Below are positions 1 to 7,644 of a stretch of 64,000 bases of DNA, piece by piece. Location: positions 1,674,001-1,738,000 of the forward strand of contig NZ_VFPP01000001.1 of NCBI RefSeq assembly GCF_006716745.1. The letters are read 5' to 3'. The position numbers were made by a program, and so were the translations under genes. The DNA comes from Saccharothrix saharensis. Its GTDB lineage: Bacteria > Actinomycetota > Actinomycetes > Mycobacteriales > Pseudonocardiaceae. Position 1 is the first letter of the stretch, and each line of letters starts with the position of its first letter. The notes beneath the pieces are model-generated. The model had not been told where the DNA came from. It worked only from the letters and a program-made list of their open reading frames with translations, and did not search any database.

Positions 1-349
1 GGTCACGCACGTCGCCTCGATCGAGGGCAGGCACCCCGCCGCCGGGCACGCGCACTACAGCGCGTCGAAGGCCGCGCTCATCATGCACGCGCGCTCGGCC
101 GCGCTCGAGTACGGCCCGCGGGGCATCCGGGTCAACACCGTCTCCCCCGGCCTGATCGACCGACCGGGGCTCGCCGAGGACTGGCCCGACGGGGTGGACC
201 GGTGGACCCGCGCGGCACCGCTGGGACGGCTCGGCCAACCCGAGGACGTTGGTGACGCCTGCGTTTTCCTCGCCTCGCCGATGGCGTCCTGGATCACCGG
301 GAACGACCTGGTAGTCGACGGCGGGATCACCGCGCGACCCACTTGGTGA
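1..349 (+). CDS. SDR family oxidoreductase, C-terminal part (5' end off the window)
   Basis: This is the last 115 codons of a short-chain dehydrogenase/reductase; the reading frame is open to the left edge from base 2. The catalytic YxxxK motif is visible as YSASK at bases 56-70, followed by the usual IRVNTVSPG segment after the active site and the family's C-terminal ending, LVVDGGI. SDR enzymes oxidise or reduce alcohol/ketone substrates with NAD(P)(H). The Rossmann glycine motif and the catalytic Ser lie outside the window, so cofactor and substrate cannot be judged. The following gene is a secreted inhibitor with no evident functional link. Confidence 0.93.
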   Translation, partial: VTHVASIEGRHPAAGHAHYSASKAALIMHARSAALEYGPRGIRVNTVSPGLIDRPGLAEDWPDGVDRWTRAAPLGRLGQPEDVGDACVFLASPMASWITGNDLVVDGGITARPTW

Positions 350-452
350 GCTATTCGCGACGATTTGGAAATGTTAATTCACAGATTACTGCATCCCGGT
401 GAGATGCGAATCCGCCCGAATATCCCCCACTCGATCGGGCCACCCCGTTGTC

Positions 453-848
453 ATGCGACGAACACGAACCCTCATGGCTTCCTTGTTCGCCTCCGGCCTG
501 CTGGCCGCTCCGCTGATCGCCACCGGCACGGCGTCCGCCGCGCCGCCGGAGACGGATCTCGTGCTGGCGGTCCACGAGGCGGAGACCGGGGTCGAGACGA
601 CCCGGCTGACCTGCGACCCGGCTGCGGGCGAGCACCGGTTGGCGCAGGCCGCGTGCGGTGAGATCGAGGCCGCCGGCGGCGACTTCACGCAGTTGCCCGG
701 CACCGACCCGCAGGTGTGCACCTTCGACTACCGCCCGGTGACCGCGATCGCGTTCGGTTCCTGGCGCGGTGAGCCGGTGCGTTATGTCCAGGAATTCCCG
801 AACCGGTGCGTGATGGAGCAGGAGACCGGCACGGTTTTCTCGTTCTGA
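453..848 (+). CDS. Secreted subtilisin inhibitor-like (SSI family) protease inhibitor
   Basis: The protein has an Arg-rich N-terminus, a hydrophobic core and an Ala-x-Ala cleavage site (TASAA), so it is a Sec-exported protein of about 100 mature residues, the SSI-family size. Four Cys in the family spacing (LTCDP, QAAC, QVCTF, NRC) should form the two SSI disulfides. The reactive-site loop aligns with Streptomyces SSI: CPMVYDPV in SSI corresponds to CTFDYRPV here, so the predicted P1 residue is Phe rather than Met, which would favour subtilisin- or chymotrypsin-like proteases. The C-terminus GTVFSF matches the family end. I chose the ATG at 453 because it gives a standard signal peptide; an upstream in-frame ATG at 399 would add 18 unlikely residues. 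Confidence 0.85.
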   Translation: MRRTRTLMASLFASGLLAAPLIATGTASAAPPETDLVLAVHEAETGVETTRLTCDPAAGEHRLAQAACGEIEAAGGDFTQLPGTDPQVCTFDYRPVTAIAFGSWRGEPVRYVQEFPNRCVMEQETGTVFSF

Positions 849-1042
849 CCCAGCCCTGTCAATTGACGACGACCTCGTGGCCGAACCCGGCCGCGGGGTC
901 GTCCGCACATTTGTCGGCTATTCAGCGTCACCACGCGACCACGGTGCGTGCGCCGGAGATGGTTGTTGTCGCGAAGGAGGTTAGCCCTCCGCCACGGGGG
1001 TAGGTGGGAGGGGAGAGCACCCCCGACCTTGAGGAGTCAGTC

Positions 1043-1762
1043 GTGGACGAGAACCAGGTGGGTGCGGTCCGCGAGACCGCCGGACAGGAGGGCACGGCCG
1101 TGGCGCAGCACGCCAGGCAGGCCGCCGGAGAGGTGCGTTCGACCGCGCGTGAGCAGGTCGGGCAGGTGGCCCACGAGGCGACGGGCCAGGCCAAGCACGT
1201 GGTGCGCGACATGCGGGAACGGGTCGCGACCGAGGCCGAGGAGCAGGCGCGGCGGGTGTCGCGGCAGATCGACCGGATCGCGGACGAGCTGGGCTCGATG
1301 GCCGACGGCTCCGGTCCCGACTCGCTGACCGCGGGTGCGTTGCGCCAGGTGTCCGACGCCGGTCGGCAGGCGGCGCGCTACCTCGACGAACGGGGCGCGC
1401 GCGGGCTGCTGGACACGGCCCAGGACTTCGCGCGGCGCAAGCCGGGCACGTTCCTGATCGGCGCGGCGGTGGCCGGTTTCCTGGTCGCCCGCACCGCGAA
1501 GAGCCTGAACGCGCCCGACCGGTCGCAGTCCCACCGGCCGCAGGCGCAGCCGCAGCCGCAGCCGCAGCACGGGTACACGGACATGACGCCGACCACGCCG
1601 GTGACCACGCCGAGCGCCGTGCCGCCGTCGTCGCCGTCGCCCGCGCCCACCCCGATGCCGTCCGAGTACGGCACGTTGGCGCCGCAGATCCCGGCGGACC
1701 ACCCGACGCCGTCGCCGCGCGCCCCCTACCAGCCGGAGGGATCGCGGTATGTCCAGCGCTGA
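1043..1762 (+). CDS. Hypothetical membrane-associated protein, first gene of a holin/DUF3618 operon
   Basis: I do not recognise a named enzyme. The first 130 residues are helical, Ala/Glu/Gln/Arg-rich and coiled-coil-like. One hydrophobic segment (FLIGAAVAGFLVART) follows, then a low-complexity Gln/Pro/Ser/Thr tail. The GTG start at 1043 follows a GAGGAG site at 1031-1036. The stop overlaps the start of the next gene by 14 bases. In actinobacteria this type of protein commonly precedes a holin-X-like protein and a DUF3618 protein, and the set is thought to act at the membrane in stress or starvation. A GTTAGC...GGGTAG arrangement at about 980-1003 resembles a sigma-B-type promoter. Confidence 0.75.
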   Translation: MDENQVGAVRETAGQEGTAVAQHARQAAGEVRSTAREQVGQVAHEATGQAKHVVRDMRERVATEAEEQARRVSRQIDRIADELGSMADGSGPDSLTAGALRQVSDAGRQAARYLDERGARGLLDTAQDFARRKPGTFLIGAAVAGFLVARTAKSLNAPDRSQSHRPQAQPQPQPQHGYTDMTPTTPVTTPSAVPPSSPSPAPTPMPSEYGTLAPQIPADHPTPSPRAPYQPEGSRYVQR

Positions 1763-2294
1763 GACGCGGATGACGGGCGGCCGGGTGCCGGAGACCCGCA
1801 TGCCGACCGGCGGCGCGGTGCCGCCTGCCGGGGCGATGCCCCCACCCGGCGCCGTGCCACCACCCGGCTCGGTGCCCCACGGTGGCGCGACGCCGCACGG
1901 TGCCGTGCCCGCCGACGAGGACACCTCGTTGGGGCAGCTCATCGGCGACCTGACCGAGGACCTGTCACGGCTGATGCGCCAGGAGCTCGAACTGGCCAAG
2001 GCCGAGATCAGGCAGGAAGCGGGCAAGGCGGGCAAGGCCGCCGGGATGTTGGGCGCGGCCGGTTTCGCGGGGTACATGACCGCGGTCCTGCTGAGCCTGG
2101 CGCTGGCGTTCGGCCTGGCGACGTTCATGGGGCTGGGCTGGGCGACGCTCGTCGTCGCCGTGCTGTGGGGCATCGCCGGGTTCGCCCTGTTCTCCGCCGG
2201 CCGCTCCCGACTGCGCAAGGTCAACCCGAAGCCGGAGCGCACCATCGAGACGTTGAAGGAGGACGTGGAATGGGCCCGTCACCCGACCAAATAA
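1749..2294 (+). CDS. Phage holin family (actinobacterial holin-X-like) membrane protein
   Basis: The protein starts with a Pro/Gly/Met-rich low-complexity stretch of about 55 residues. The family core follows: an amphipathic helix (LGQLIGDLTEDLSRLMRQEL), then two transmembrane helices around residues 100-155 (GYMTAVLLSLALAFGLATF and TLVVAVLWGIAGFALF). This matches the Phage_holin_3_6 / holin-X family, which is chromosomal in actinobacteria and is not evidence of a prophage. A GGAGGG site at 1735-1740 precedes the ATG. It overlaps both neighbours (14 and 25 bases), so the three genes are translationally coupled. The exact function of the family is unknown. Confidence 0.85.
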   Translation: MSSAETRMTGGRVPETRMPTGGAVPPAGAMPPPGAVPPPGSVPHGGATPHGAVPADEDTSLGQLIGDLTEDLSRLMRQELELAKAEIRQEAGKAGKAAGMLGAAGFAGYMTAVLLSLALAFGLATFMGLGWATLVVAVLWGIAGFALFSAGRSRLRKVNPKPERTIETLKEDVEWARHPTK

Positions 2295-3001
2295 GGCACG
2301 ACATCGACCGGACCCGCGCGGAGCTGGTGGCGGACGCCAACCGGATCGTCGACCACACCAGGCCGCGCAACATCGCCCAACGCCGGGTCGACCGGGTGCG
2401 GCACCGGATGAGCACGTTGAAGGAGCGAGTCATGGGCACGGTTCCGGAGACCGCCTCGACCCTGCAGGACCGCACGTCGGGCATGGCCTCCACCGTCGGC
2501 GAGCGGGCGCAGGGTGCGGCGTCGACCGTGAGCGACAAGGCGCAGCACGCGGCTTCGACCGTCGGTGACAAGGCCCAGCAGGCCGCGTCCGCCGTCGGCG
2601 AGAAGGCGCAGGAGGCCGCGCACGCCGTCCAGCAGGCGCCCGAGCAGGCGCGGCAGCAGGCCCGCGGCAACCCGTTGGCGGCGGGGCTCATCGCGTTCGG
2701 CGCGGGTGCGCTGGTCGCGACGCTGATCCCGGCGACGCGGGCGGAGCAGGACGCCGTGCGGCAGCTCAGCGAGCGCGCCGGCGGTGCGATGGAGCCGGTG
2801 AAGGAAGCCCTCACCGAGTCCGCGCAGAAGCTGAAGGAGGACGCGAGCAGCGTCGTCGGCGAGGCCGCTGAGCAGGTCAAGCAGGTCGCCCAGGAGGCCA
2901 CGCAGACGACGGTCGAGCAGGCCAAGGGCTCGGCCCAGGAAGTCGGCCAGCACGCCCGCGAGTCCGGCCAGCACGTCAAGTCGGAGATCCGCGACCAGTA
3001 G
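2270..3001 (+). CDS. DUF3618 domain protein with repetitive helical tail
   Basis: The N-terminus carries the DUF3618 signature (IRHDIDRTRAELVADANRI). A repetitive Ala/Gln/Lys region follows with 11-residue-like repeats of the type VGEKAQEAA / VSDKAQHAA, resembling LEA or apolipoprotein-like amphipathic helices. One hydrophobic segment lies near residues 140-160 (AAGLIAFGAGALVATLI). The start at 2270 is set by AAGGAGG at 2256-2262 and overlaps the holin-type gene by 25 bases. The LEA-like repeats and operon partners suggest a membrane-protective stress role, which is inference. Confidence 0.85.
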   Translation: MGPSPDQIRHDIDRTRAELVADANRIVDHTRPRNIAQRRVDRVRHRMSTLKERVMGTVPETASTLQDRTSGMASTVGERAQGAASTVSDKAQHAASTVGDKAQQAASAVGEKAQEAAHAVQQAPEQARQQARGNPLAAGLIAFGAGALVATLIPATRAEQDAVRQLSERAGGAMEPVKEALTESAQKLKEDASSVVGEAAEQVKQVAQEATQTTVEQAKGSAQEVGQHARESGQHVKSEIRDQ

Positions 3002-3009
3002 CCCCCGTC

Positions 3010-3053
3010 CGCGAGCAGCGCCGACCCCGCCCCGGGGCTCGGCGCTGCTCGCG
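3010..3053. terminator. Bidirectional hairpin terminator
   Basis: A perfect 15-bp stem pairs bases 3010-3024 with 3039-3053 and can extend inward through CCCCG/CGGGG. It lies between the convergent DUF3618 gene and the 3' end of the pca operon and can serve both. Confidence 0.75.
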
Positions 3054-3074
3054 TTGTCCGAGGCAGGCTGGAGG

Positions 3075-3437
3075 TCAGTCCACCGCCAGGATCGGCTGGG
3101 CCACGGCGAACGCCCGGTTCGCGGCGGGGACGCCCGCGTAGACGCCCACCTGCAGCAGCACTTCCTTGATCTCCTCCCGCGTCACGCCGTTGCGCAGGGC
3201 CGCGCGCACGTGCATGGCCAGTTCCTGCTCGTGCCCGAGAGCGGCGAGCATGGCGAGCGTGACGCACGACCGCACCCGCCGGTCCAGGTCCGGCCTGGTC
3301 CACACCTCGCCCCACGCGTACCGGGTGATGAAGTCCTGGAAGTCGGCGGTGAACGCGTCGGTGCGGGCGATGGCGCGGTCCACGTGCTCGTCGCCCAGCA
3401 CCTCCCGCCGCACGCGCATGCCCTCGTCGTGGCTCAC
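3075..3437 (-). CDS. pcaC: 4-carboxymuconolactone decarboxylase
   Basis: This 120-residue CMD-family protein converts 4-carboxymuconolactone to beta-ketoadipate enol-lactone in the protocatechuate branch. Family features are the RRFVLGDEHVDRA-type N-terminus (here REVLGDEHVDRAIA), the RSCVTLAMLAALG helix, and the HVRAALRNGVTREEI segment carrying the conserved catalytic-pocket residues. It is a free-standing protein, not the PcaCD (PcaL) fusion known from other actinobacteria. The GTG start overlaps the pcaD stop as GTGA, so it is translationally coupled. It is the last gene of the operon. Confidence 0.93.
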   Translation of the reverse strand: MSHDEGMRVRREVLGDEHVDRAIARTDAFTADFQDFITRYAWGEVWTRPDLDRRVRSCVTLAMLAALGHEQELAMHVRAALRNGVTREEIKEVLLQVGVYAGVPAANRAFAVAQPILAVD

Positions 3438-4183
3438 AGGTGTGCCTCCACGATCGCCGACACCTCGTCGGCCGACTCCACGTTCGCCAGGTGCGCCCCC
3501 GGCACGAGGTGGAACGTCGCGCCCGGCACGGAGTCGGCGATGAACCGGCCGCACTCCGGCGGCGTGGCCTCGTCGGACGCGCCGGAGATGACGACCGTCG
3601 GCGCCTCGATCACCGGCAGCACGGACCGCAGGTCCATCGCCGCCAACGCCTCGCAGCACCCGGCGTAGCCCTCGTCGTCCACTGAGGACAGGTTGGCCGC
3701 GAACCCGGCCACCACCTCGGGTGACTCCGCGCGGAACGCCGGGGTGAACCAGCGGCCCACCGCGGCGGCCGCGAGGGCACCGGTGCCGGACCCCCGCACG
3801 GCCGCCGCCCGCTCCAGCCACGGCTGCGCCGTCGCGAACCCGGCCGTCGTGCAGCACAGCACCAGCCGCTCGATCCGCTCCGGCGCGTGCCCGGCCAGCC
3901 ACATGCCCACCATGCCGCCCATCGACACGCCGCAGTACGACACGCGGGCCAGCCCGAGCGCGTCGAGCAGCTCCAGCACGTCGTCGGCGAGGTCGTCGAT
4001 CCGGTACGGCCCGTCCACCACCCCGGAGCCGCCGTGGCCCCGGTGGTCGTAGCGCAGCACGCGGAACCGCCGGTGCAGCACGGGGAGCTGCCGGTCCCAC
4101 AGCGCGGTCGTGGTGCCGAGCGAGTTGCCCAGGACGACGACCGGCGCGTCCTCCGGCCCGCTCAACTCGTAGTGCGGCTTCAC
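3434..4183 (-). CDS. pcaD: 3-oxoadipate enol-lactonase
   Basis: An alpha/beta hydrolase of 249 residues that opens beta-ketoadipate enol-lactone to beta-ketoadipate. The nucleophile elbow is CGVSMGGMVG. The acid is likely in ISGASDEATPP and the base His in PGAHLANVE. The family N-terminal landmarks ELSGPEDAPVVVLGNSLGTT and YDHRGHGGS are present. The GTG start at 4183 overlaps the pcaB stop (GTGA), and its own stop overlaps pcaC in the same way. Many actinobacteria carry PcaD and PcaC fused as PcaL; here they are separate but coupled. Confidence 0.94.
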   Translation of the reverse strand: MKPHYELSGPEDAPVVVLGNSLGTTTALWDRQLPVLHRRFRVLRYDHRGHGGSGVVDGPYRIDDLADDVLELLDALGLARVSYCGVSMGGMVGMWLAGHAPERIERLVLCCTTAGFATAQPWLERAAAVRGSGTGALAAAAVGRWFTPAFRAESPEVVAGFAANLSSVDDEGYAGCCEALAAMDLRSVLPVIEAPTVVISGASDEATPPECGRFIADSVPGATFHLVPGAHLANVESADEVSAIVEAHL

Positions 4184-5565
4184 GGCCGGTCCCTCCCCCG
4201 GTGCGCCGCGAGGGCGCGGTCGGTGAACTCGCCCGCGCGGCCGGTGTACCCGGCCGGGTCGAGCGCGTCGTCCAGTTCCTCCTCCGACAACCCGATCCGC
4301 AGGTCGGCCAGCAGCGCGTCGCGCAGCGACCGCCCGGCCGCCACCGCGGTCCGGCACACCTCGGCGACCAGCTCCTGCGCCTCCGACCGGCCGATCCGGT
4401 CGGCGAGCCGCACGGCCACGTTCTCGGCCATCAGCAGCCCACCGGTCAGGTCGAGGTTGCGGCGCATCCGCTCCGGGTCGACCCTCAGCCGCGCCAGCAG
4501 CTCCCGCGTGCCGCGCACCGCGCCACCGACCAGCCGCAGCAGCTCGGTGACGGTCTGCCACTCGCTGTGCCACGCGCCGGCCGCGCGCTCGTGCTCCTGC
4601 GCCATCGCCGACAGCACGGTCGCCACCAGCCCCGGTACGCGGTGGGTGCACGCGGTCACCAGCACGGCCCGCACCGGGTTGTGCTTGTGCGGCATCGCCG
4701 ACGACGTGCCGCCGTCGCCCTCGGCCACCTCGGCGACCTCGGTCTGCGCGAGCAGCACCACGTCCTGCGCGATCTTGGCCAGCACGCCGGACGCCTCACC
4801 CAGCGCGCACGCCAGCTCGGCCACCCTGGTCCGGTCGGTGTGCCACGGGATCAGCGGCGCGGCCAGGCCGAGCTGCGCGGCCAGCTCCGCGGTCAGGTCG
4901 CCGCCCGGGCCCGCCGCGGCCTGGGTGCCCGCCGCGCCGCCGAACTGCACGGCCAGCCGCCGCGTGCGCACGCGGGTCAGCGCGTCCTCGGCCTCGTCCA
5001 CCGCGACCAGCCAGCCCGCGCACTTGAGCCCGAACGTGGTCGGCAGCGCGTGCTGGGTCAACGTGCGGCCGGCGATCAGGGTGTCCCGGTGTCGCCGGGC
5101 CAGCCGCTCGCACTCGGCGGCCACCCCGCGCAAGCCGGCCAGGATCGGCCCGAGCGCCCGGTGCGCGACCAGCGACAACGCCGTGTCCAGCACGTCCTGG
5201 CTGGTCGCGCCGTTGTGCACGGCCGCACGGCCCTCGGCGGTGACGTGCGCCCCGATCGCCCGGACCAGCGGCACGACCGGCGTGCCCGAGGTGAGCGCGC
5301 CCTCGCCGAGCACGACCGGGTCGTAGTTGCCGACGTCGATGGCCGTGACCACCATCCGGGCGGCCTCCGGGGACACGATGCCCGCCCTGGCCTGCACGAT
5401 CGCCAGAGCGCGCTCGAAGTCGAGCATGGCTCGCAACCACGCCCGGTCGCAGGTCTGGTCGTCCACGTCCGGGTCGGTGAACAGCGTGCCCCACAGCGAG
5501 CGCGTGCCCGGTTCCCGCGGCCCGACCGGCCGGCCGTGCTCAGAGGTCGAAGAAGACGGTTTCAT
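4180..5565 (-). CDS. pcaB: 3-carboxy-cis,cis-muconate cycloisomerase
   Basis: A fumarase/aspartase-superfamily enzyme that lactonises 3-carboxy-cis,cis-muconate to 4-carboxymuconolactone. The superfamily signature loop is visible as SSAMPHKHNP. The central helical core regions (TSQDVLDTALSL and a THRV segment) and the C-terminal lyase helices are present. I chose the ATG at 5565 (MKPSSSTSEH), preceded by AAGGGGAG at short spacing; an upstream in-frame start at 5601 is possible. The start lies inside the end of pcaG (26-base overlap), and the stop overlaps pcaD by GTGA. Confidence 0.92.
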   Translation of the reverse strand: MKPSSSTSEHGRPVGPREPGTRSLWGTLFTDPDVDDQTCDRAWLRAMLDFERALAIVQARAGIVSPEAARMVVTAIDVGNYDPVVLGEGALTSGTPVVPLVRAIGAHVTAEGRAAVHNGATSQDVLDTALSLVAHRALGPILAGLRGVAAECERLARRHRDTLIAGRTLTQHALPTTFGLKCAGWLVAVDEAEDALTRVRTRRLAVQFGGAAGTQAAAGPGGDLTAELAAQLGLAAPLIPWHTDRTRVAELACALGEASGVLAKIAQDVVLLAQTEVAEVAEGDGGTSSAMPHKHNPVRAVLVTACTHRVPGLVATVLSAMAQEHERAAGAWHSEWQTVTELLRLVGGAVRGTRELLARLRVDPERMRRNLDLTGGLLMAENVAVRLADRIGRSEAQELVAEVCRTAVAAGRSLRDALLADLRIGLSEEELDDALDPAGYTGRAGEFTDRALAAHRGRDRP

Positions 5566-6136
5566 GCTCCCCTTGCAGGTGGATGTCGAAGCGGTAACCA
5601 CGAGGGCGGGTTACCGGCGGCTCGCTCCCGGCGATCGCTGCGATCAGGGTGGCACGCCGGGCCTCCTCGATCGAGGTGAGCACCGGGTCCTCGGCGTTGG
5701 CCTCCTCGTCGGGGAAGTAGATCCGCGTGACCAGTCGCACCAGCATGCCCCGGCAGAACACCGACACGTTGAGGTGGGGTGCCTCCCGGCCGCCCCCGGC
5801 CGCGGGCAGCGGGCCGGGTTTGACGGTCAGCAGCGAGTACCGCCCCTCGGGGTCCGTGGCGCTGCGGCCGAAGCCGCGGAAATCCTTCCAGCGCACCGCG
5901 CCGCGCGGGTCGTCGGGGTGGTCGAACCGGCCGTCGGGGTCGGCCTGCCACGTCTCGACCACGGCGTCCGGCACCGGCGCACCCGCGCCGTCGTACACCG
6001 TGCCACCGATCCGGACCGCGCCGGGCGTGCCCTCGGGCACCACGAACGGTCCGTCGGGCCACACCAGGCCGAACGAGAAGAACGGGCCGACGGTCTGCGA
6101 CGGCGTGGTCTGGAGCCCGGCGTGCGAGTCACTCAT
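5540..6136 (-). CDS. pcaG: Protocatechuate 3,4-dioxygenase, alpha subunit
   Basis: The non-iron-ligating subunit of the intradiol dioxygenase that cleaves protocatechuate to 3-carboxy-cis,cis-muconate. At 198 residues it has the family length. The QTVGPFFSFGL start, the VVETWQADPDGRF motif and the LLTVKPGPLP segment are characteristic. Unlike the beta subunit it lacks the full Tyr/Tyr/His/His iron ligand set, as expected for alpha. Its ATG lies inside the end of pcaH (8-base overlap), which ensures stoichiometric synthesis of the two subunits. Confidence 0.95.
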   Translation of the reverse strand: MSDSHAGLQTTPSQTVGPFFSFGLVWPDGPFVVPEGTPGAVRIGGTVYDGAGAPVPDAVVETWQADPDGRFDHPDDPRGAVRWKDFRGFGRSATDPEGRYSLLTVKPGPLPAAGGGREAPHLNVSVFCRGMLVRLVTRIYFPDEEANAEDPVLTSIEEARRATLIAAIAGSEPPVTRPRGYRFDIHLQGEHETVFFDL

Positions 6137-6854
6137 CGTCGTCGTCCTCTTCCTCCAACGGGGTGGGGTTCTTCCCCCGCAGCACGATGTCCCACTGGTA
6201 GCCCAACGCCCACTCCGGCACGGTCGTGGCCAGGTCGAACCGCGCCACCATGGCCTCGCGCGCCTTCGGGTCGCGGACCGAGTTGAAGATCGGGTCCTGG
6301 GCGAACAGCGGGTCGCCCGGGAAGTACATCTGGGTGATCAGCCGCTGGGTGAACGCGGTGCCGAACAGCGAGAAGTGGATGTGCGCGGGCCGCCACGCGT
6401 TGTCGTGGTTGCGCCACGGGTACGCGCCGGGCTGGATGGTGGTGAACGAGTAGCGGCCGTCGGCGCCGGTGACGGTGCGGCCGACGCCGGTGAAGTGGGG
6501 GTCCAGCGGCGCGGGGTGGCGGTCGAGGTCGTGCCGGTAGCGGCCGCCCGCGTTCGCCTGCCAGACCTCCAGCAGGGTGCCCGCGACCGGGCGGCCGTCG
6601 CCGTCGAGCACGCGGCCCGAGACGATGATCCGCTGGCCCTGCGGCTCGCCGTCGTGCCCGAGGGTCAGGTCGTGGTCGTGGGGTCCGACGCGGCCCTCGC
6701 CGAGCAGCGGCCCGGTGATCTCGCCCAGCCGCTGCGGCAGCAGCACGAAGGGCCGGTGCGGTGCCCGGAGCACGTTGGACCGGTACTCGGGGAACGACAC
6801 GGGTGGGTGCGACGGCGTGTCCGGTCGGTAGGTGTGCGGCTGGTGGGTCGGCAC
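6129..6854 (-). CDS. pcaH: Protocatechuate 3,4-dioxygenase, beta (iron-binding) subunit
   Basis: The catalytic subunit holds the non-haem Fe(III). The ligand region is intact: one Tyr in GGRYRHDLDRH, and the second Tyr with the two His in GAYPWRNHDNAWRPAHIHF. The 241-residue length and the N-terminal YRSNVLRAP segment match the family. The GTG start at 6854 is preceded by an AGGAG site about 7 bases upstream. An unusual acidic tail (EEEDDDDE) ends the protein. It is followed without a gap by pcaG and sits 31 bases after pcaJ. Confidence 0.95.
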   Translation of the reverse strand: MPTHQPHTYRPDTPSHPPVSFPEYRSNVLRAPHRPFVLLPQRLGEITGPLLGEGRVGPHDHDLTLGHDGEPQGQRIIVSGRVLDGDGRPVAGTLLEVWQANAGGRYRHDLDRHPAPLDPHFTGVGRTVTGADGRYSFTTIQPGAYPWRNHDNAWRPAHIHFSLFGTAFTQRLITQMYFPGDPLFAQDPIFNSVRDPKAREAMVARFDLATTVPEWALGYQWDIVLRGKNPTPLEEEDDDDE

Positions 6855-6885
6855 CGGGGGTCTCCTGTTCGTCGTGCCGAGGGGG

Positions 6886-7644
6886 TTATCGTGCGGTCAA
6901 CGCGCGGAGCACGGTCAGCTCGTCGTCCGTGGGCGGCTCGCCGCGGCCGAGGTCGTCGGCGACGCGCAGGTCCCAGCCGGTGCGCTCGCGCGCGGTGGCC
7001 GGGTCGACGCCGGGGTGCAGCGCGGTCAGCACCAGCTCGCGGCTGTCCGGGTCGGGTCGCAGCACGCCCAGGTCGGTGATCACCAGTTGCGGTCCGGCGC
7101 CGGTCAGGCCCAGCGCCTCGCGCTCACCCGGCCCGGAGCCGAAGCCGAACGAGGTGACGAAGTCGACCCGCTCCACGAACGACCGCTTGGTCTGCCGCAC
7201 CACCACCACGACCTCGCGGCACGAGGCGGCGATCTCGGGCGCGCCGCCCGCGCCGGGCAGCCGCACGCCGGGGTGGCGGTAGTCGCCGCCGATCACGGTG
7301 GTGTTGATGTTGCCGAACCGGTCCAGCTGGGCCGCGCCGAGGAAGCCGACGTCGATGCGGCCCGGCTGGAGCCAGTAGTTGAAGATCTCCGGCACGCCGA
7401 CCACGCTGACCGCCGTGTCTGCCAGCACGCCGTCGCCGATCGACAGGGGCAGCCGGTCGGGTTTCGCGCCGATCGTGCCGGACTCGTAGACCAGCACGAG
7501 GTCCGGCGCGTGCGTGCGGCGGGCCAGGTTGGCCGCCGTGCTGGGCAGCCCGATGCCGACGAAGCACACGGCGCCGTCGCGCAGCGCCCGTGCCGCCGCG
7601 ACGGTCATCATCTCGTCGGAGGTGTACCCGGGGTCGGTGCTCAC
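6886..7644 (-). CDS. pcaJ: 3-oxoadipate CoA-transferase, subunit B
   Basis: The beta subunit of a family I CoA-transferase that activates beta-ketoadipate with CoA from succinyl-CoA. The likely catalytic Glu is in LVYESGTIGA, and the GLPSTAANLA and GFLGAAQLDRFGN segments are typical of GctB-type subunits, which are used as PcaJ in actinobacterial pca clusters. The GTG start overlaps the pcaI stop (GTGA). Assignment to 3-oxoadipate rests on the operon, because the fold alone would also fit glutaconate-type transferases. Confidence 0.88.
   Translation of the reverse strand: MSTDPGYTSDEMMTVAAARALRDGAVCFVGIGLPSTAANLARRTHAPDLVLVYESGTIGAKPDRLPLSIGDGVLADTAVSVVGVPEIFNYWLQPGRIDVGFLGAAQLDRFGNINTTVIGGDYRHPGVRLPGAGGAPEIAASCREVVVVVRQTKRSFVERVDFVTSFGFGSGPGEREALGLTGAGPQLVITDLGVLRPDPDSRELVLTALHPGVDPATARERTGWDLRVADDLGRGEPPTDDELTVLRALTAR

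Noticed and set aside
1749..2294. Prophage signal from the phage holin family hit
   Set aside because: The actinobacterial holin-X family is a chromosomal stress-associated family here, next to DUF3618. No other phage genes are present.
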